Assembly (NCBI GenBank): GCA_023398575.1 | Contig: JAEWSC010000053.1 | Coordinates: forward strand, 1-46,984 | DNA from: Bacillota bacterium | GTDB lineage: Bacteria; Bacillota; Clostridia; Christensenellales; Aristaeellaceae | DNA: 46,984 bases | Direction: 5' to 3' | Shown: positions 1 to 7,521 of the stretch, one piece after another | Layout: the number at the start of each line of letters is the position of its first letter | Position numbering within the stretch: the stretch's first letter is position 1 | Translations under genes and position numbers: made by a program | Notes under the pieces: model-generated | Databases searched by the model: none | Seen by the model: the letters and a program-made list of their open reading frames with translations, nothing else | Told to the model about the DNA's origin: nothing

Positions 1-25
1 CCGCCTGTGGCGGAAATGGGAGGGG

Positions 26-175
26 CGGAGGAGGCTGGCGAAACAGAGCAATGCAAGCGGCAGCGTAGCAGTGCGACAATTGAGCCAGATGGCGGATGAA
101 GCGAGACGGAGGAGGCTGGCGAAACAAGCAGTACGAGCGGCAGCGAGTAATGCGACAATTGAGCCAGATGGGCGG
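26..175. repeat. Imperfect direct repeat, about 81-bp period, at left edge
   Basis: Two copies of a GGAGGAGGCTGGCGAAACA-led unit start at 26 and 107. Each runs through AGCGGCAGCG to a shared segment GCGACAATTGAGCCAGATG and a GGCGG end. Small indels between the copies change the reading frame of their middle parts, so conservation is at the DNA rather than protein level. The second copy runs straight into the dispersed repeat at 172. The array may continue left of the window. An open frame crosses it but shows no recognisable protein, so I treat it as non-coding. Confidence 0.6.
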
Positions 176-204
176 AAAGCCCTTTGGTCGCGTCCGCAGA
201 CGCG
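172..204. repeat. Dispersed repeat, copy 1 (partial), GCCCTTTGG / GCGTC-GACGC
   Basis: This stretch matches 7542-7574, between hisS and aspS, over about 32 bases with one clear difference (GTCCGCAGAC here, GTCCGAAGAC there). It keeps the small hairpin CGCGTC-n4-GACGCG. It lacks the full left arm CCAAAGGGC that pairs with GCCCTTTGG in the second copy, so it looks like a truncated copy. Confidence 0.65.
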
Positions 205-297
205 AAACCCTTCTCCCTTTATCGATATAAATACAGTGGTGCTAAAAAGATAGTACCTTCATCCCATAAATCATTTTTGTATTGGGGATTACAAACG

Positions 298-870
298 ATG
301 AAAATTATCCTTGGCGCTGGCGCAACAAGGTACGACGGCTGGGTGGCCACCCAAGAATCCGAATTGAACGTGCTTTCAACCGCCAACTGGGCATCGATGT
401 TTGCACCAGCAAGCATCGATGCTATGCTGGCAGAGCACGTATGGGAGCATATGACCCTGGAAGAAGGCATTGCGGCAGCCCAGAACTGCTACCGGTACTT
501 AAAACCGGGCGGATACATCCGCTGTGCCGTTCCGGACAAAAACTTCCGCAATGAATGGTATCAAAGCATGGTGCAGGTGGGCGGGCCAGGACCCAAGGAC
601 CATCCTGCCGCCACCCACAAAATCGTTTATGACCATCAAACACTGGCCGGTGTATATATAAAGGCGGGCTTTGAGGTTTCGCTGCTGGAATACTGCGATG
701 CAAATGGAGATTTTCACTACACCTATTGGAACGAAAGCGACGGTAAAATCGGCCGGTCATTCCGCTTTGACACACGAAACACAATAGATAAGCTGGGCAT
801 GGTCTCCCTCATACTGGATGCGAAAAAACCGTTGATCATAAGAAACGAACCCAATTCCCATGCAAAGTGA
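298..870 (+). CDS. Class I SAM-dependent methyltransferase, short form
   Basis: A 190-residue protein starting MKIILGAGATRYDGW. The LGAGATRYDGWVATQ stretch fits the SAM-binding motif I region of small methyltransferases (LGxGxxxxxGW). A further conserved block, AEHVWEHMTLEEGIAA then NCYRYLKPGGYIRCAVPD, is typical of the Methyltransf_11 group acting after a glycine-rich loop. The substrate cannot be read from sequence. The frame is open upstream to 184, but that part overlaps the dispersed repeat at 172-204 and encodes nothing conserved, so I chose the ATG at 298 (weak GGGGAT upstream). It ends 13 bases before the next gene's start, so the two are probably co-transcribed. Such proteins often modify lipids, sugars or small metabolites; no choice can be made here. 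Confidence 0.75.
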   Translation: MKIILGAGATRYDGWVATQESELNVLSTANWASMFAPASIDAMLAEHVWEHMTLEEGIAAAQNCYRYLKPGGYIRCAVPDKNFRNEWYQSMVQVGGPGPKDHPAATHKIVYDHQTLAGVYIKAGFEVSLLEYCDANGDFHYTYWNESDGKIGRSFRFDTRNTIDKLGMVSLILDAKKPLIIRNEPNSHAK

Positions 871-883
871 GAGAAGGATGCAT

Positions 884-2473
884 ATGACAACACTTCTGAC
901 TGGCGGCAAAATGATCGATGGAACAGGCGAAAAAGCCTATACCGCCGACCTTCTTATCAAGGATGGGCGAATCGCCGCCATCGGCAGCCTTACCGGCCTG
1001 CAGGCCGATGAGGTCATCGATGCAAGGGGCAAGTGCGTCGCGCCGGGATTCATCGATGCCCATTCCCATAACGACTGGTTTTTGTCACGAAGCGACCTGC
1101 CTAAGTACTTTTTACCTTTTGTAAGCCAGGGGATCACTACCCAGGTTACCGGCAACTGCGGCTTTTCACCCTTCGGCTTCGATAGCGATTCTCCCCATTT
1201 GCATCTTCTGGGCAGCGGTCTTTTTTCTATACCGCAATTTTCAAAAGGCGCTGATCCCACCCTGAAAGGCTTTCTACAAAGGCACGCTGCCCCGCCCGTA
1301 AACATTGTACCCCTGTACGGCCATATGAGCGGCCGAATATCTATCAGCGGGTATGAAAACAGGCCGCTGACACAAAGAGAGCTTGACCATTTGGATGATT
1401 TGATGGAGCAGGCTTTGCTGGATGGTGCCGCAGGAATTTCCTTGGGCCTCATGTACGAGCCAGACCGGTACGCGTCCTATGAGGAGCTCAAGCGTGCCGC
1501 CAAAATCGCAGCCAAGCACAATAAAATACTCAGTGTTCATGCCCGGGCCTGTTCGGCCGTCTCCACCTCTTACCAACCGCCGGTGGGCGGTCGTGCCCAT
1601 AACCTTCGGGCGCTGGATGAAATGGTCAACATCGCCCGGGAAACCGGGGTAAAGGTGCAGTTTTCCCACCTGATTTTTGTAGGCGCGAAAAGCTGGCAGA
1701 CGGTGGATGAGGCCCTTTCAATCATTCAAAATGTTAATGACGAAGGGCTTTCCTTCCTGTACGACTCGTACTCCATGACCTGCGGCGCATCGGTGATCAC
1801 GGTAATCCTGCCGGCCTGGTATTTGTCGATGCCTGATAGCAAGCGCCGCTCCCCCATCGCCAAGGCTCGCATTGCTCTGGAAATCGGCGTCACCAAGCGG
1901 CTGCTAGGCTTTGATTTTTCAGATATTGTTTTGACATGGGTCAAGGAAGGGCATGAGCACCTGTGCGGCAAAAGCGTGCATGACATTGCCAAGGAATGGC
2001 GTATAAGTGACCTGGACGCTTACTTAAAGCTGGTGGAACTCAGCAATGGTCTGGGCCGAGTACTGATGCACAAATACCTGACCGATGACATTTTAAACCG
2101 GCTGATGGATGACCCGAAATGCCTATATATGACCGACGCCTGGGTGGAGGAAACCGGCTTGCAAAACCCCGCCTGCTATTCCAGCCTGCCGGAATTTTTA
2201 CGCCGGGGCCAGGTAAAAGGCACCCTGGAAAAAACGGTACGCCAAATGACCGGCGCCACAGCCGACCGGTATCAAATAAAAGACCGCGGATACCTAAAAG
2301 AAGGTTATCACGCGGACATCACCGTGTTTGACCCGCTTCAGGTACGGGCATCCGATTCCCTGCAAGACCCGCCTCACGGCATCAGCGAAGTGTTGATTGC
2401 AGGCGAAAGGGTTTTGAAGGATGGGATGATGACAAGCGTTGATTTTGGGCGAATGCTGACGCAAAAGGGATGA
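884..2473 (+). CDS. N-acyl-D-amino-acid deacylase (D-aminoacylase) family amidohydrolase
   Basis: A 529-residue cytosolic metal hydrolase of the amidohydrolase superfamily, expected to remove acyl groups from N-acyl-D-amino acids. The order of motifs matches D-aminoacylase: the HxH metal pair in GFIDAHSHND (His60, His62), the metal-bridging cysteine in VTGNCGFSPFG (Cys92), histidines in LSVHAR (His219) and VQFSHL (His262), and the catalytic aspartate in YMTDAW (Asp418). The C-terminal EGYHADITVFDP closes the small beta domain. GAGAAGG at 871-877 sits 6 bases before ATG 884; the ATG at 878 directly abuts it and the one at 860 lies in the upstream gene. Length is normal (about 480-540). The pairing with a methyltransferase gives no firm clue to substrate; a dihydropyrimidinase-like role is less likely because of the GNCG motif. 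Confidence 0.85.
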   Translation: MTTLLTGGKMIDGTGEKAYTADLLIKDGRIAAIGSLTGLQADEVIDARGKCVAPGFIDAHSHNDWFLSRSDLPKYFLPFVSQGITTQVTGNCGFSPFGFDSDSPHLHLLGSGLFSIPQFSKGADPTLKGFLQRHAAPPVNIVPLYGHMSGRISISGYENRPLTQRELDHLDDLMEQALLDGAAGISLGLMYEPDRYASYEELKRAAKIAAKHNKILSVHARACSAVSTSYQPPVGGRAHNLRALDEMVNIARETGVKVQFSHLIFVGAKSWQTVDEALSIIQNVNDEGLSFLYDSYSMTCGASVITVILPAWYLSMPDSKRRSPIAKARIALEIGVTKRLLGFDFSDIVLTWVKEGHEHLCGKSVHDIAKEWRISDLDAYLKLVELSNGLGRVLMHKYLTDDILNRLMDDPKCLYMTDAWVEETGLQNPACYSSLPEFLRRGQVKGTLEKTVRQMTGATADRYQIKDRGYLKEGYHADITVFDPLQVRASDSLQDPPHGISEVLIAGERVLKDGMMTSVDFGRMLTQKG

Positions 2474-2482
2474 GACATCGGT

Positions 2483-2500
2483 ATAGCTCAATGGAGCTAT
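2483..2500. terminator. Small hairpin between convergent genes
   Basis: ATAGCTC-AATG-GAGCTAT forms a 7-bp stem in the 35-base gap between the amidohydrolase and the convergent CDF-like gene. There is no clear T-run on either side, so it is only a weak candidate terminator. Confidence 0.3.
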
Positions 2501-2508
2501 GCTACCAT

Positions 2509-3120
2509 TTACCTTGTTTTGATCTCCCGCAGCACACCAACCCCGCTGTACACAAGATAGACCGCCACCATCAGCGATCCGCCCAAATCCATATATCGCG
2601 CTGCCTGGGATAAGGGGGCCAGTGCTACCGCCGACAGCGCTATTGTCACACAGGCGTCTACCAGTGCCTTGGCACGGTAGAGCCTGCTTTGTGCTGTCAG
2701 AATCGCACTTTTTACATCTTTGCTCAGCTTCTTGTATCGCAGCCAGAACCAGGTATTAGCCGTTACGCCAAGCAGTGCAATCACCAGACCGGGGATCACA
2801 TTTCCCTTTTGCCCGGCTGCAGAAAACAGGGCAAGAAATACCATGACGACGCCGGATAAGCACATGGCGCCGCCTACAAACGTGTTTGCCACACCTTCCA
2901 GCCTGCGGGCACGGCTTTCATCCGCTGCGCCAGTTTTATGCAAGGCCTGGTACACCAGCAAGGAAACAATAATCGCCGCCAATTCTGCCGTGCGCCTCAC
3001 AAAATCGGCATACTGGGTGGAGGAACGGCCAAGAAACAGCCCAATGCCTACGACAATAGGCCCAGGAGCGCTGAGTATGACCGAGGTAAGCAGCGTACGC
3101 TCGCCAGCGTTTTTCTTCAT
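2509..3120 (-). CDS. Cation-diffusion-facilitator-like integral membrane protein
   Basis: A 203-residue membrane protein with about five to six hydrophobic segments. Two internal blocks, SSTQYADFVRRTAELAAIIVSLLVYQAL and a later SRLYRAKALVDACVTIALSAVAL, resemble the two-part layout of cation diffusion facilitators. The usual HxxxD and DxxHxxxD metal-site pattern is not intact (only scattered Asp residues remain), so transport of Zn or Mn is uncertain. The frame is open much further upstream through the preceding gene; I chose the ATG at 3120 because it starts 5 bases after that gene's stop and has GGGGGG about 10 bases before it. It is the last gene of the MarR-led operon and shares its promoter. 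Confidence 0.6.
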   Translation of the reverse strand: MKKNAGERTLLTSVILSAPGPIVVGIGLFLGRSSTQYADFVRRTAELAAIIVSLLVYQALHKTGAADESRARRLEGVANTFVGGAMCLSGVVMVFLALFSAAGQKGNVIPGLVIALLGVTANTWFWLRYKKLSKDVKSAILTAQSRLYRAKALVDACVTIALSAVALAPLSQAARYMDLGGSLMVAVYLVYSGVGVLREIKTR

Positions 3121-3125
3121 ACTCG

Positions 3126-3836
3126 TTACACCCCCCACAAGCGAACCAGCGGGATCAACACAGCTGCTGCCGCAAAGGGGCAGGTAAGCGTATCCATGCC
3201 GTTTCTTGTATACAATTCCACCAGCGCGCAGGCCGCAGCGGTGATCAGGGCAATGGGTACATAGGCATACCATACCAGAGGACATTGGAATAATAACACC
3301 GCAAGCACCGCCAAAAAGGATACCGCGAACATGGCAAGCGTACCTTCCATGCTCTTGCGGCCTTCCACCAGCCGCCCGCTGATAAAGCGCCGGCCAAACC
3401 GTTTGCCGATCAGCGCCGCCGCCGCATCCCCCAGCCCCCACGCCAGTACCGACGCGAGAACCAAATGCTTTTGGCCAAGCCAGCCCCAGCAAACGCTAAT
3501 TAAAGCCGCAAACATAAAAAACACGACGACAAGGCTCATTTTGATTTCCCCGCGCTTGCGCTCGGTCAAAAGGTGTGCATAGCCGGGCAGGCGCTCTGCC
3601 AGCGCCAGTATAGGATAAACCATTACCATAAAGATCGCAGCCGCTGCGGCAGCCTGCCACCACAAGGGGAACGCGTAGGTCAGCACGAATATAGACCCCA
3701 ACAGAATCATGTGCAGGGTCTTGCGAAATACCTCCCGGGGGATTTTGATCAGCCGCCTAACCATCAGCGCAAGGGAAGCGCAAACCGCAAAGTATACAAG
3801 CAGGCAGCCATAGCCTTTGATGAGTTCAAGCAACAT
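3126..3836 (-). CDS. CTP-dependent lipid/prenol kinase-like membrane protein (VTE5/SEC59/DGK1 family)
   Basis: A 236-residue polytopic membrane protein with about seven hydrophobic segments. The cluster WGLGDAAAALIGKRFGR followed by EGRKSMEGTLAMF is the hallmark GDxxAxxxGxxxG...KSxEG of the phytol kinase / dolichol kinase / CTP-dependent diacylglycerol kinase family, which phosphorylate lipid alcohols using CTP or a related nucleotide. KIPREVFRKTLHM near the N terminus is also family-typical. The start ATG overlaps the stop of the MarR gene by one base (TAATG), a sign of translational coupling. The lipid acceptor is unknown; a phosphatidate cytidylyltransferase is the next-best reading, as the folds are related. 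Confidence 0.75.
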   Translation of the reverse strand: MLLELIKGYGCLLVYFAVCASLALMVRRLIKIPREVFRKTLHMILLGSIFVLTYAFPLWWQAAAAAAIFMVMVYPILALAERLPGYAHLLTERKRGEIKMSLVVVFFMFAALISVCWGWLGQKHLVLASVLAWGLGDAAAALIGKRFGRRFISGRLVEGRKSMEGTLAMFAVSFLAVLAVLLFQCPLVWYAYVPIALITAAACALVELYTRNGMDTLTCPFAAAAVLIPLVRLWGV

Positions 3837-4273
3837 TACTGCTCTCCCATCTTGTTAAGTTGAATTGAAACCCGCTTTAGCAGGGATTCGATCATCATTA
3901 GTTCATCGTCGGCAATGGCGCTTTTCACCTGCCGGTACAACGTTTCGTAAATGCCTACAATATCTTTGCCAATCGAATGTCCCTTTTCGGTCAGGCAAAT
4001 GCTGTATGCGCGCTTATCCCTGGCACTTTTCATTCGCAGCACATAGTCTTTTGCTTCCAGGGAATCCACCACCCGGGATATGGCCGCCTTGCCGATGTCC
4101 AGCTGCCGGGCCAATTCCTCCTGAGCTGATTCGTTGCTGCCGGTGAGCAAATGAAAAAGAATATCGCCTTGGGCACCGGTCAATTGAAGCGGCGTAAGCC
4201 CTGCGTTGATTATCAGCCGCGCAGAGCGCAGCACCGCTTTCATTTCCAGCCAAAGCGGACGAATGCCAGACAT
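3836..4273 (-). CDS. MarR-family transcriptional regulator
   Basis: A 145-residue winged-helix regulator. The LTGAQGDILFHLLTGSN...AQEELARQLDIGKAAISRVVDSLEAKDYVLR run is the MarR helix-turn-helix, and SARDKRAYSICLTEKG is the wing. MarR proteins bind palindromes as dimers and release them on ligand binding. The ATG at 4273 is preferred over an upstream in-frame start because AAAGGAG lies 9 bases before it and the promoter -10 element lies inside the longer version. The promoter upstream is overlapped by a 13-bp inverted repeat, so it probably represses itself and the two membrane-protein genes behind it. Confidence 0.9.
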   Translation of the reverse strand: MSGIRPLWLEMKAVLRSARLIINAGLTPLQLTGAQGDILFHLLTGSNESAQEELARQLDIGKAAISRVVDSLEAKDYVLRMKSARDKRAYSICLTEKGHSIGKDIVGIYETLYRQVKSAIADDELMMIESLLKRVSIQLNKMGEQ

Positions 4274-4298
4274 GGTTATCAGCTCCTTTGCGGAGTTT

Positions 4299-4327
4299 AT
4301 TATACAGCAATATAGTTGACTAGGCAA
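4299..4327 (-). promoter_or_regulatory. Sigma-A promoter of the MarR operon
   Basis: Read on the minus strand: -35 TTGCCT (4322-4327), 17-base spacer, -10 TATAAT (4299-4304). The transcript would start near 4292, about 19 bases before the MarR start codon. Confidence 0.8.
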
Positions 4328-4337
4328 CCATATTGCT
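4306..4337. promoter_or_regulatory. Inverted-repeat operator, probably for the MarR protein
   Basis: AGCAATATAGTTG and its partner CAACCATATTGCT are reverse complements with one mismatch, separated by 6 bases. The repeat covers the -35 element and the spacer of the MarR promoter, a layout that would block polymerase. That MarR itself binds here is inference from position. Confidence 0.75.
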
Positions 4338-4373
4338 GCTCAAAATCTTACGTCCTCCTTACAAGCCCGCACA

Positions 4374-5234
4374 TTACCCAAAGGCCTTGGTCAATTCCTC
4401 CGTTACCGCCCACAGCTTTTGCGCTAATGAAAGGTCTTCGGCCCGCCTGGCTGGCTTTGCAATTTTGCAGTTGGCAAAGTATGCGCCGGTAATGTTTTCG
4501 CATTCGCTGCTTGTTGCCACATACACTGCCGTTGCCGCCCCTTTTTCCGGCGTGCGCACGAAAAAGCCCAGCAGCCTGCCGTCTGCTCTTCGCAGGGCTG
4601 TATTCCCATCTTTGCCATTTTCCCGCCTGGCGCCGATGCTGGTAACAACAGCGCCCGGATGCACGCAGTTGACGGCGATCCCTGTACCGTATAGCCGCCT
4701 TGCCAGCTCCTTGGTGAATAACAGGTTGCACAGCTTGGCCCGGCTGTAGGCCCGGGCTACGGAATAGCCCGATTTCATGCCCAAATCATCAAAATCAATG
4801 CGGCCCGCCTTATGCGCAACAGACCCCACCATAACGATCCGGGAGGACTTGCCCATACAGGGCAGCAGCGACATAGTCAGCAAAAAGTGGCCCACATGGC
4901 AGATGCCAAAGTGAAGCTCCAGTCCATCCTTTGTCTCCTGGCGTTCAAAGCTCAGCACTCCAGCGTTATTGACAAGTACGTCAAGGGCTGGATGCTGTTT
5001 CATAAAAGCTTTACAAAACCGCTGAATATCCGCCATATCTGAAAGGTCGCACAGCATCAAGGAAACATTGCTGCTGCCGCTTTTCTCCTTGACTTCCTGC
5101 AAAGCAGCCTCCCCGCGCGCAGGGCTTCGGCACAGCATGACAACCTCCATGCCCAGCTTTGCCAAGGCGATGGCCGTTGCCTTTCCCATGCCGGCGTTCG
5201 CGCCTGTAACCAACGCGGTTTTCTTGCTTGTCAT
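4374..5234 (-). CDS. Short-chain dehydrogenase/reductase (retinol-dehydrogenase-like)
   Basis: A 286-residue NAD(P)-dependent oxidoreductase of the classical SDR fold. It shows the cofactor motif TGANAGMG (residues 10-17), the NNAG structural motif (89-92), the catalytic Ser138 in VGSVAH and the YxxxK pair Tyr163/Lys167 in AYSRAK. The CRSPARGEAA stretch after beta-2, with Arg at the end of the strand, suggests NADP(H) preference. Substrate is not predictable; the closest general pattern is the retinol dehydrogenase/WW-domain oxidoreductase-like group. It has its own promoter (5273-5301) and a 19-base inverted repeat just after it. It points the same way as the MarR operon but ends 100 bases before it. 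Confidence 0.85.
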   Translation of the reverse strand: MTSKKTALVTGANAGMGKATAIALAKLGMEVVMLCRSPARGEAALQEVKEKSGSSNVSLMLCDLSDMADIQRFCKAFMKQHPALDVLVNNAGVLSFERQETKDGLELHFGICHVGHFLLTMSLLPCMGKSSRIVMVGSVAHKAGRIDFDDLGMKSGYSVARAYSRAKLCNLLFTKELARRLYGTGIAVNCVHPGAVVTSIGARRENGKDGNTALRRADGRLLGFFVRTPEKGAATAVYVATSSECENITGAYFANCKIAKPARRAEDLSLAQKLWAVTEELTKAFG

Positions 5235-5250
5235 GAATTTTCCGCTTTCC

Positions 5251-5269
5251 GTTTCAGTATTTTTGAAAC
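5251..5269. promoter_or_regulatory. Inverted repeat at SDR transcription start
   Basis: GTTTCA and TGAAAC arms separated by 7 bases lie just downstream of the -10 element of the SDR gene, over the expected start of transcription. This is a plausible repressor site; the repressor is not known. Confidence 0.45.
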
Positions 5270-5272
5270 AAC

Positions 5273-5301
5273 ATCATATCTGATTTACTAAAAAAGGGCA
5301 A
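5273..5301 (-). promoter_or_regulatory. Candidate sigma-A promoter of the SDR gene
   Basis: Minus strand: -35 TTGCCC (5296-5301), 17-base spacer, -10 TATGAT (5273-5278). Spacing is ideal and both hexamers are close to consensus. Confidence 0.6.
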
Positions 5302-5365
5302 CGGTCTGATGGCTGGAATAAACATTCCTATACACGCATTATTTGAAAGAAACCATGTCCCGGCC

Positions 5366-5394
5366 TTGACAGCACTCCGCCGCCGCTGTATAAT
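5366..5394 (+). promoter_or_regulatory. Consensus sigma-A promoter of the hisS-aspS operon
   Basis: TTGACA (5366-5371), 17-base spacer, TATAAT (5389-5394): a perfect consensus promoter. Transcription should begin near 5401, at the 5' edge of the T-box leader. Confidence 0.9.
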
Positions 5395-5400
5395 GCCCCC

Positions 5401-5631
5401 ATATCCGGCATTGATGGGAAGAGTAGCTTGTTACCGGCATAAAGAGAGTGGGGCCACCGGCTGAAAGCCCCGCAGCCTATGGACACGCGAAAGACACCCC
5501 GGAGCCTCCTGCCAAAACAGGCGCGTGCCTCGCGTTACAGGGGATTGAGTGGAAAAGGCACAGGCCTTTTCAAGCGGGGTGGCACCACGAAGATGTGAAT
5601 TCGTCCCATGCAGTAGCATGGGGCTTTTTTA
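5401..5631 (+). promoter_or_regulatory. T-box riboswitch leader (tRNA-sensing) of the GNAT-hisS-aspS operon
   Basis: The leader has the expected order: GGAAGAGTAGC (5' side of the specifier loop), AGAGAG (5443-5448), a distal GGCTGAAAGCCC element, a specifier region, and the T-box core GGTGGCACCACG near 5578-5589, followed by a terminator. The likely specifier is GAC within AAGACACC (5493-5497), which also contains CAC offset by two bases; these are the Asp and His codons, matching aspS and hisS downstream. A second GACAC lies at 5482-5486, so the exact loop needs folding. The T-box base after TGG is C, which pairs with a G discriminator, as in tRNA-Asp. Uncharged tRNA would stabilise the antiterminator and turn the operon on. 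Confidence 0.9.
5604..5631 (+). terminator. T-box-controlled intrinsic terminator
   Basis: A CCCATGC-AGTA-GCATGGG stem is followed by six T residues (5625-5630). The alternative pairing with the T-box core forms the antiterminator. Confidence 0.85.
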
Positions 5632-5671
5632 TATCCTCGCATGGCCGCCGGAAGGGAGGTATCCAAATTCT

Positions 5672-6178
5672 ATGGAAATCAGATATGCTGTTCAGGGCGA
5701 CATCCCCTCTATGGGCCAGGTGTACGTGGACACCTGGAAAGCTGCCTATCAAGGCATGATTCCCCAGGAATTCTTGGACGGCCTATCCACAGACCGGTGG
5801 GAGTCAAGCTACCGCAAAACCCTGGGCGTTATGGGCATGCCCAAAGCCGCTGTGCTTACAGAAGGCGGGCAGGTTATCGGCGTATCCAGCTTTTCCAAGA
5901 CAAGGGATGATGATCTTGGGCCGGAATATGGCGAAATCATCTCCATCTATGTACTGCCGGCCTATTGGCAAAAGGGGTATGGAAACCAACTGCTAGCTTG
6001 GGTGACAGGAGAACTGAAAGCAATGGGTTTTCATCATTGTGCCTTATGGACACTGGAAGAGAACACAAGGGCACAAAGGGCTTACGAGCATTTCGGCTTT
6101 ACCTGCGACGGATCACGCAAAATGGATGAGATATCCGGCAGGCAGGTATGGGAAGTGCGTTACAGAATGCCGCTTTAG
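5672..6178 (+). CDS. GNAT-family N-acetyltransferase
   Basis: A 168-residue acetyl-CoA-dependent acyltransferase. EIISIYVLPAYWQKGYGNQLL carries the acetyl-CoA pyrophosphate loop (QKGYGN, the Q/RxxGxG/A motif), and NTRAQRAYEHFGFTCDG is the typical GNAT C-terminal block with the conserved Tyr. The ATG at 5672 has AGGGAGGT 11 bases upstream; the frame extends upstream only into the T-box leader. It is the first gene after the terminator, so its expression depends on the T-box. Substrate is unknown. Its place in a His/Asp tRNA synthetase operon could mean a role in amino-acid or tRNA-related chemistry, but that is inference only. Confidence 0.85.
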   Translation: MEIRYAVQGDIPSMGQVYVDTWKAAYQGMIPQEFLDGLSTDRWESSYRKTLGVMGMPKAAVLTEGGQVIGVSSFSKTRDDDLGPEYGEIISIYVLPAYWQKGYGNQLLAWVTGELKAMGFHHCALWTLEENTRAQRAYEHFGFTCDGSRKMDEISGRQVWEVRYRMPL

Positions 6179-6207
6179 GCATTGACAAAGATTTGGGAGG
6201 AATGAAC

Positions 6208-7470
6208 ATGCTGACACAGGCACCTAGGGGAACCAAGGATGTGCTGCCCAAGGAAAGCGGCCGCTGGCAGGCGCTGGAGCAGGTCATGCGGGATGCCGCC
6301 GGCAGGGCAGGCTACCGGGAGGTGCGCACGCCGGTTTTTGAGCATACCGAGCTTTTTCTGAGGGGCGTAGGCGATACCTCCGATATCGTGCAAAAGGAAA
6401 TGTACACATTCAAGGATAAGGGCGACCGCTCCATTACCTTAAAACCCGAAGGCACGGCAGGCGCAGTCCGGGCGTTGATTGAGCACAGCCTGTACGCCGA
6501 TGTGCTGCCGGTGAAAATGTATTACCTCAATGCCCCGATCTTCCGGTATGAAGCGCCCCAGGCGGGCCGCTTTCGTGAGCACCACCAGTTTGGCATGGAG
6601 TGCTTTGGCGCACAAAGCCCCTCTGTGGACGCGGAGCTGATTACCCTGGCCTACCGCATGATCGAAAAGCTGGGTGTTACCAATCTCACCGTTAACATTA
6701 ACAGCATCGGCTGCCCCAAATGCCGCCCCGCCTATCACGCACGGCTAAAGGAATTCTTGTCCGGCAAGCTTGGCGACTTGTGCGGTGCCTGTAAGGAACG
6801 GTTTGACCGCAACCCCCTGCGCGCCTTGGACTGCAAAGAAGAAAAGTGCCAGGCTTTAGTAAAGGACGCCCCCAGCATGCTGGATATGCTTTGTGATGAA
6901 TGCTCCGACCACTTTACAAAGCTGCAAGGCTATCTTAAAGCTGCCGGGCTGCCCTACGCCATTGACAGCCGCATTGTGCGCGGGCTGGATTATTACACCA
7001 AGACGGTGTTTGAACTGATTACCAGAACACCTACCGGCAACCTGACCGTGTGCGGCGGCGGCCGGTACGATAAGCTGGTGGAGGAGTTGGGCGGACCCCA
7101 AATGCCCGGCGTGGGCTTTGGCATGGGTATGGAGCGCATTTTAATGCTGCTGGAAAGCCAGGGTATTGACTTGAATACTGGAAGGCAGGCCGATGTGTTT
7201 ATTGCCTCCCTGGGCGAGGAAGCCCGGCTGCCCGCTTACTCCCTGACCCTTGCGCTGCGCGCGGCAGGCGTGAAGGCCGAGTGCGACCACATGGGCAGGA
7301 GCTTAAAGGCACAGTTCAAGTATGCCGACAAGCTGCAGGTTCCCTTTATTGCCATTCTGGGCGGGGACGAACTGCAAAAAGCCGTCGTGAAAGTGCGGGA
7401 TATGGCAACCCGGGAAGAGAAGGAAGTACCTTTAACTAACGCGGCGGAGGATATCAAAGCGCTGCTGTGA
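6208..7470 (+). CDS. hisS: Histidyl-tRNA synthetase
   Basis: A 420-residue class II synthetase that charges tRNA-His with histidine in the cytoplasm. Family features: APRGTKDVLP at the N terminus, class II motif 1/2 regions with GDTSDIVQKEMYTF and LKPEGTAGAVRA, the histidine-specific GLDYYTKTVFE and GGGRYDKLVEELGG blocks, and motif 3 GFGMGMERI. The C-terminal anticodon domain starts near ADVFIASLG. The start is ATG 6208, seven bases after GGGAGG; ATG 6202 is too close to that site and an upstream in-frame start overlaps the GNAT gene. Length is normal. It is under the T-box leader with aspS downstream. Confidence 0.97.
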   Translation: MLTQAPRGTKDVLPKESGRWQALEQVMRDAAGRAGYREVRTPVFEHTELFLRGVGDTSDIVQKEMYTFKDKGDRSITLKPEGTAGAVRALIEHSLYADVLPVKMYYLNAPIFRYEAPQAGRFREHHQFGMECFGAQSPSVDAELITLAYRMIEKLGVTNLTVNINSIGCPKCRPAYHARLKEFLSGKLGDLCGACKERFDRNPLRALDCKEEKCQALVKDAPSMLDMLCDECSDHFTKLQGYLKAAGLPYAIDSRIVRGLDYYTKTVFELITRTPTGNLTVCGGGRYDKLVEELGGPQMPGVGFGMGMERILMLLESQGIDLNTGRQADVFIASLGEEARLPAYSLTLALRAAGVKAECDHMGRSLKAQFKYADKLQVPFIAILGGDELQKAVVKVRDMATREEKEVPLTNAAEDIKALL

Positions 7471-7521
7471 AGTGAAAATAATGTGCAGTGCGTATTCTTA
7501 AACCATCAATAAAATGACGTC

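Noticed and set aside
71..253. 60-residue Arg/Ala-rich frame in the left-edge repeats
   Set aside because: The two repeat copies are in different frames in their middle parts, so protein coding is not conserved.
184..297. Upstream extension of the methyltransferase frame
   Set aside because: It overlaps a dispersed repeat and encodes no conserved residues; ATG 298 begins the SAM motif region directly.
3121..3492. Long N-terminal extension of the CDF-like gene
   Set aside because: It lies antiparallel in frame inside the upstream kinase gene on the same strand and is a shadow; a better start with ribosome site exists at 3120.
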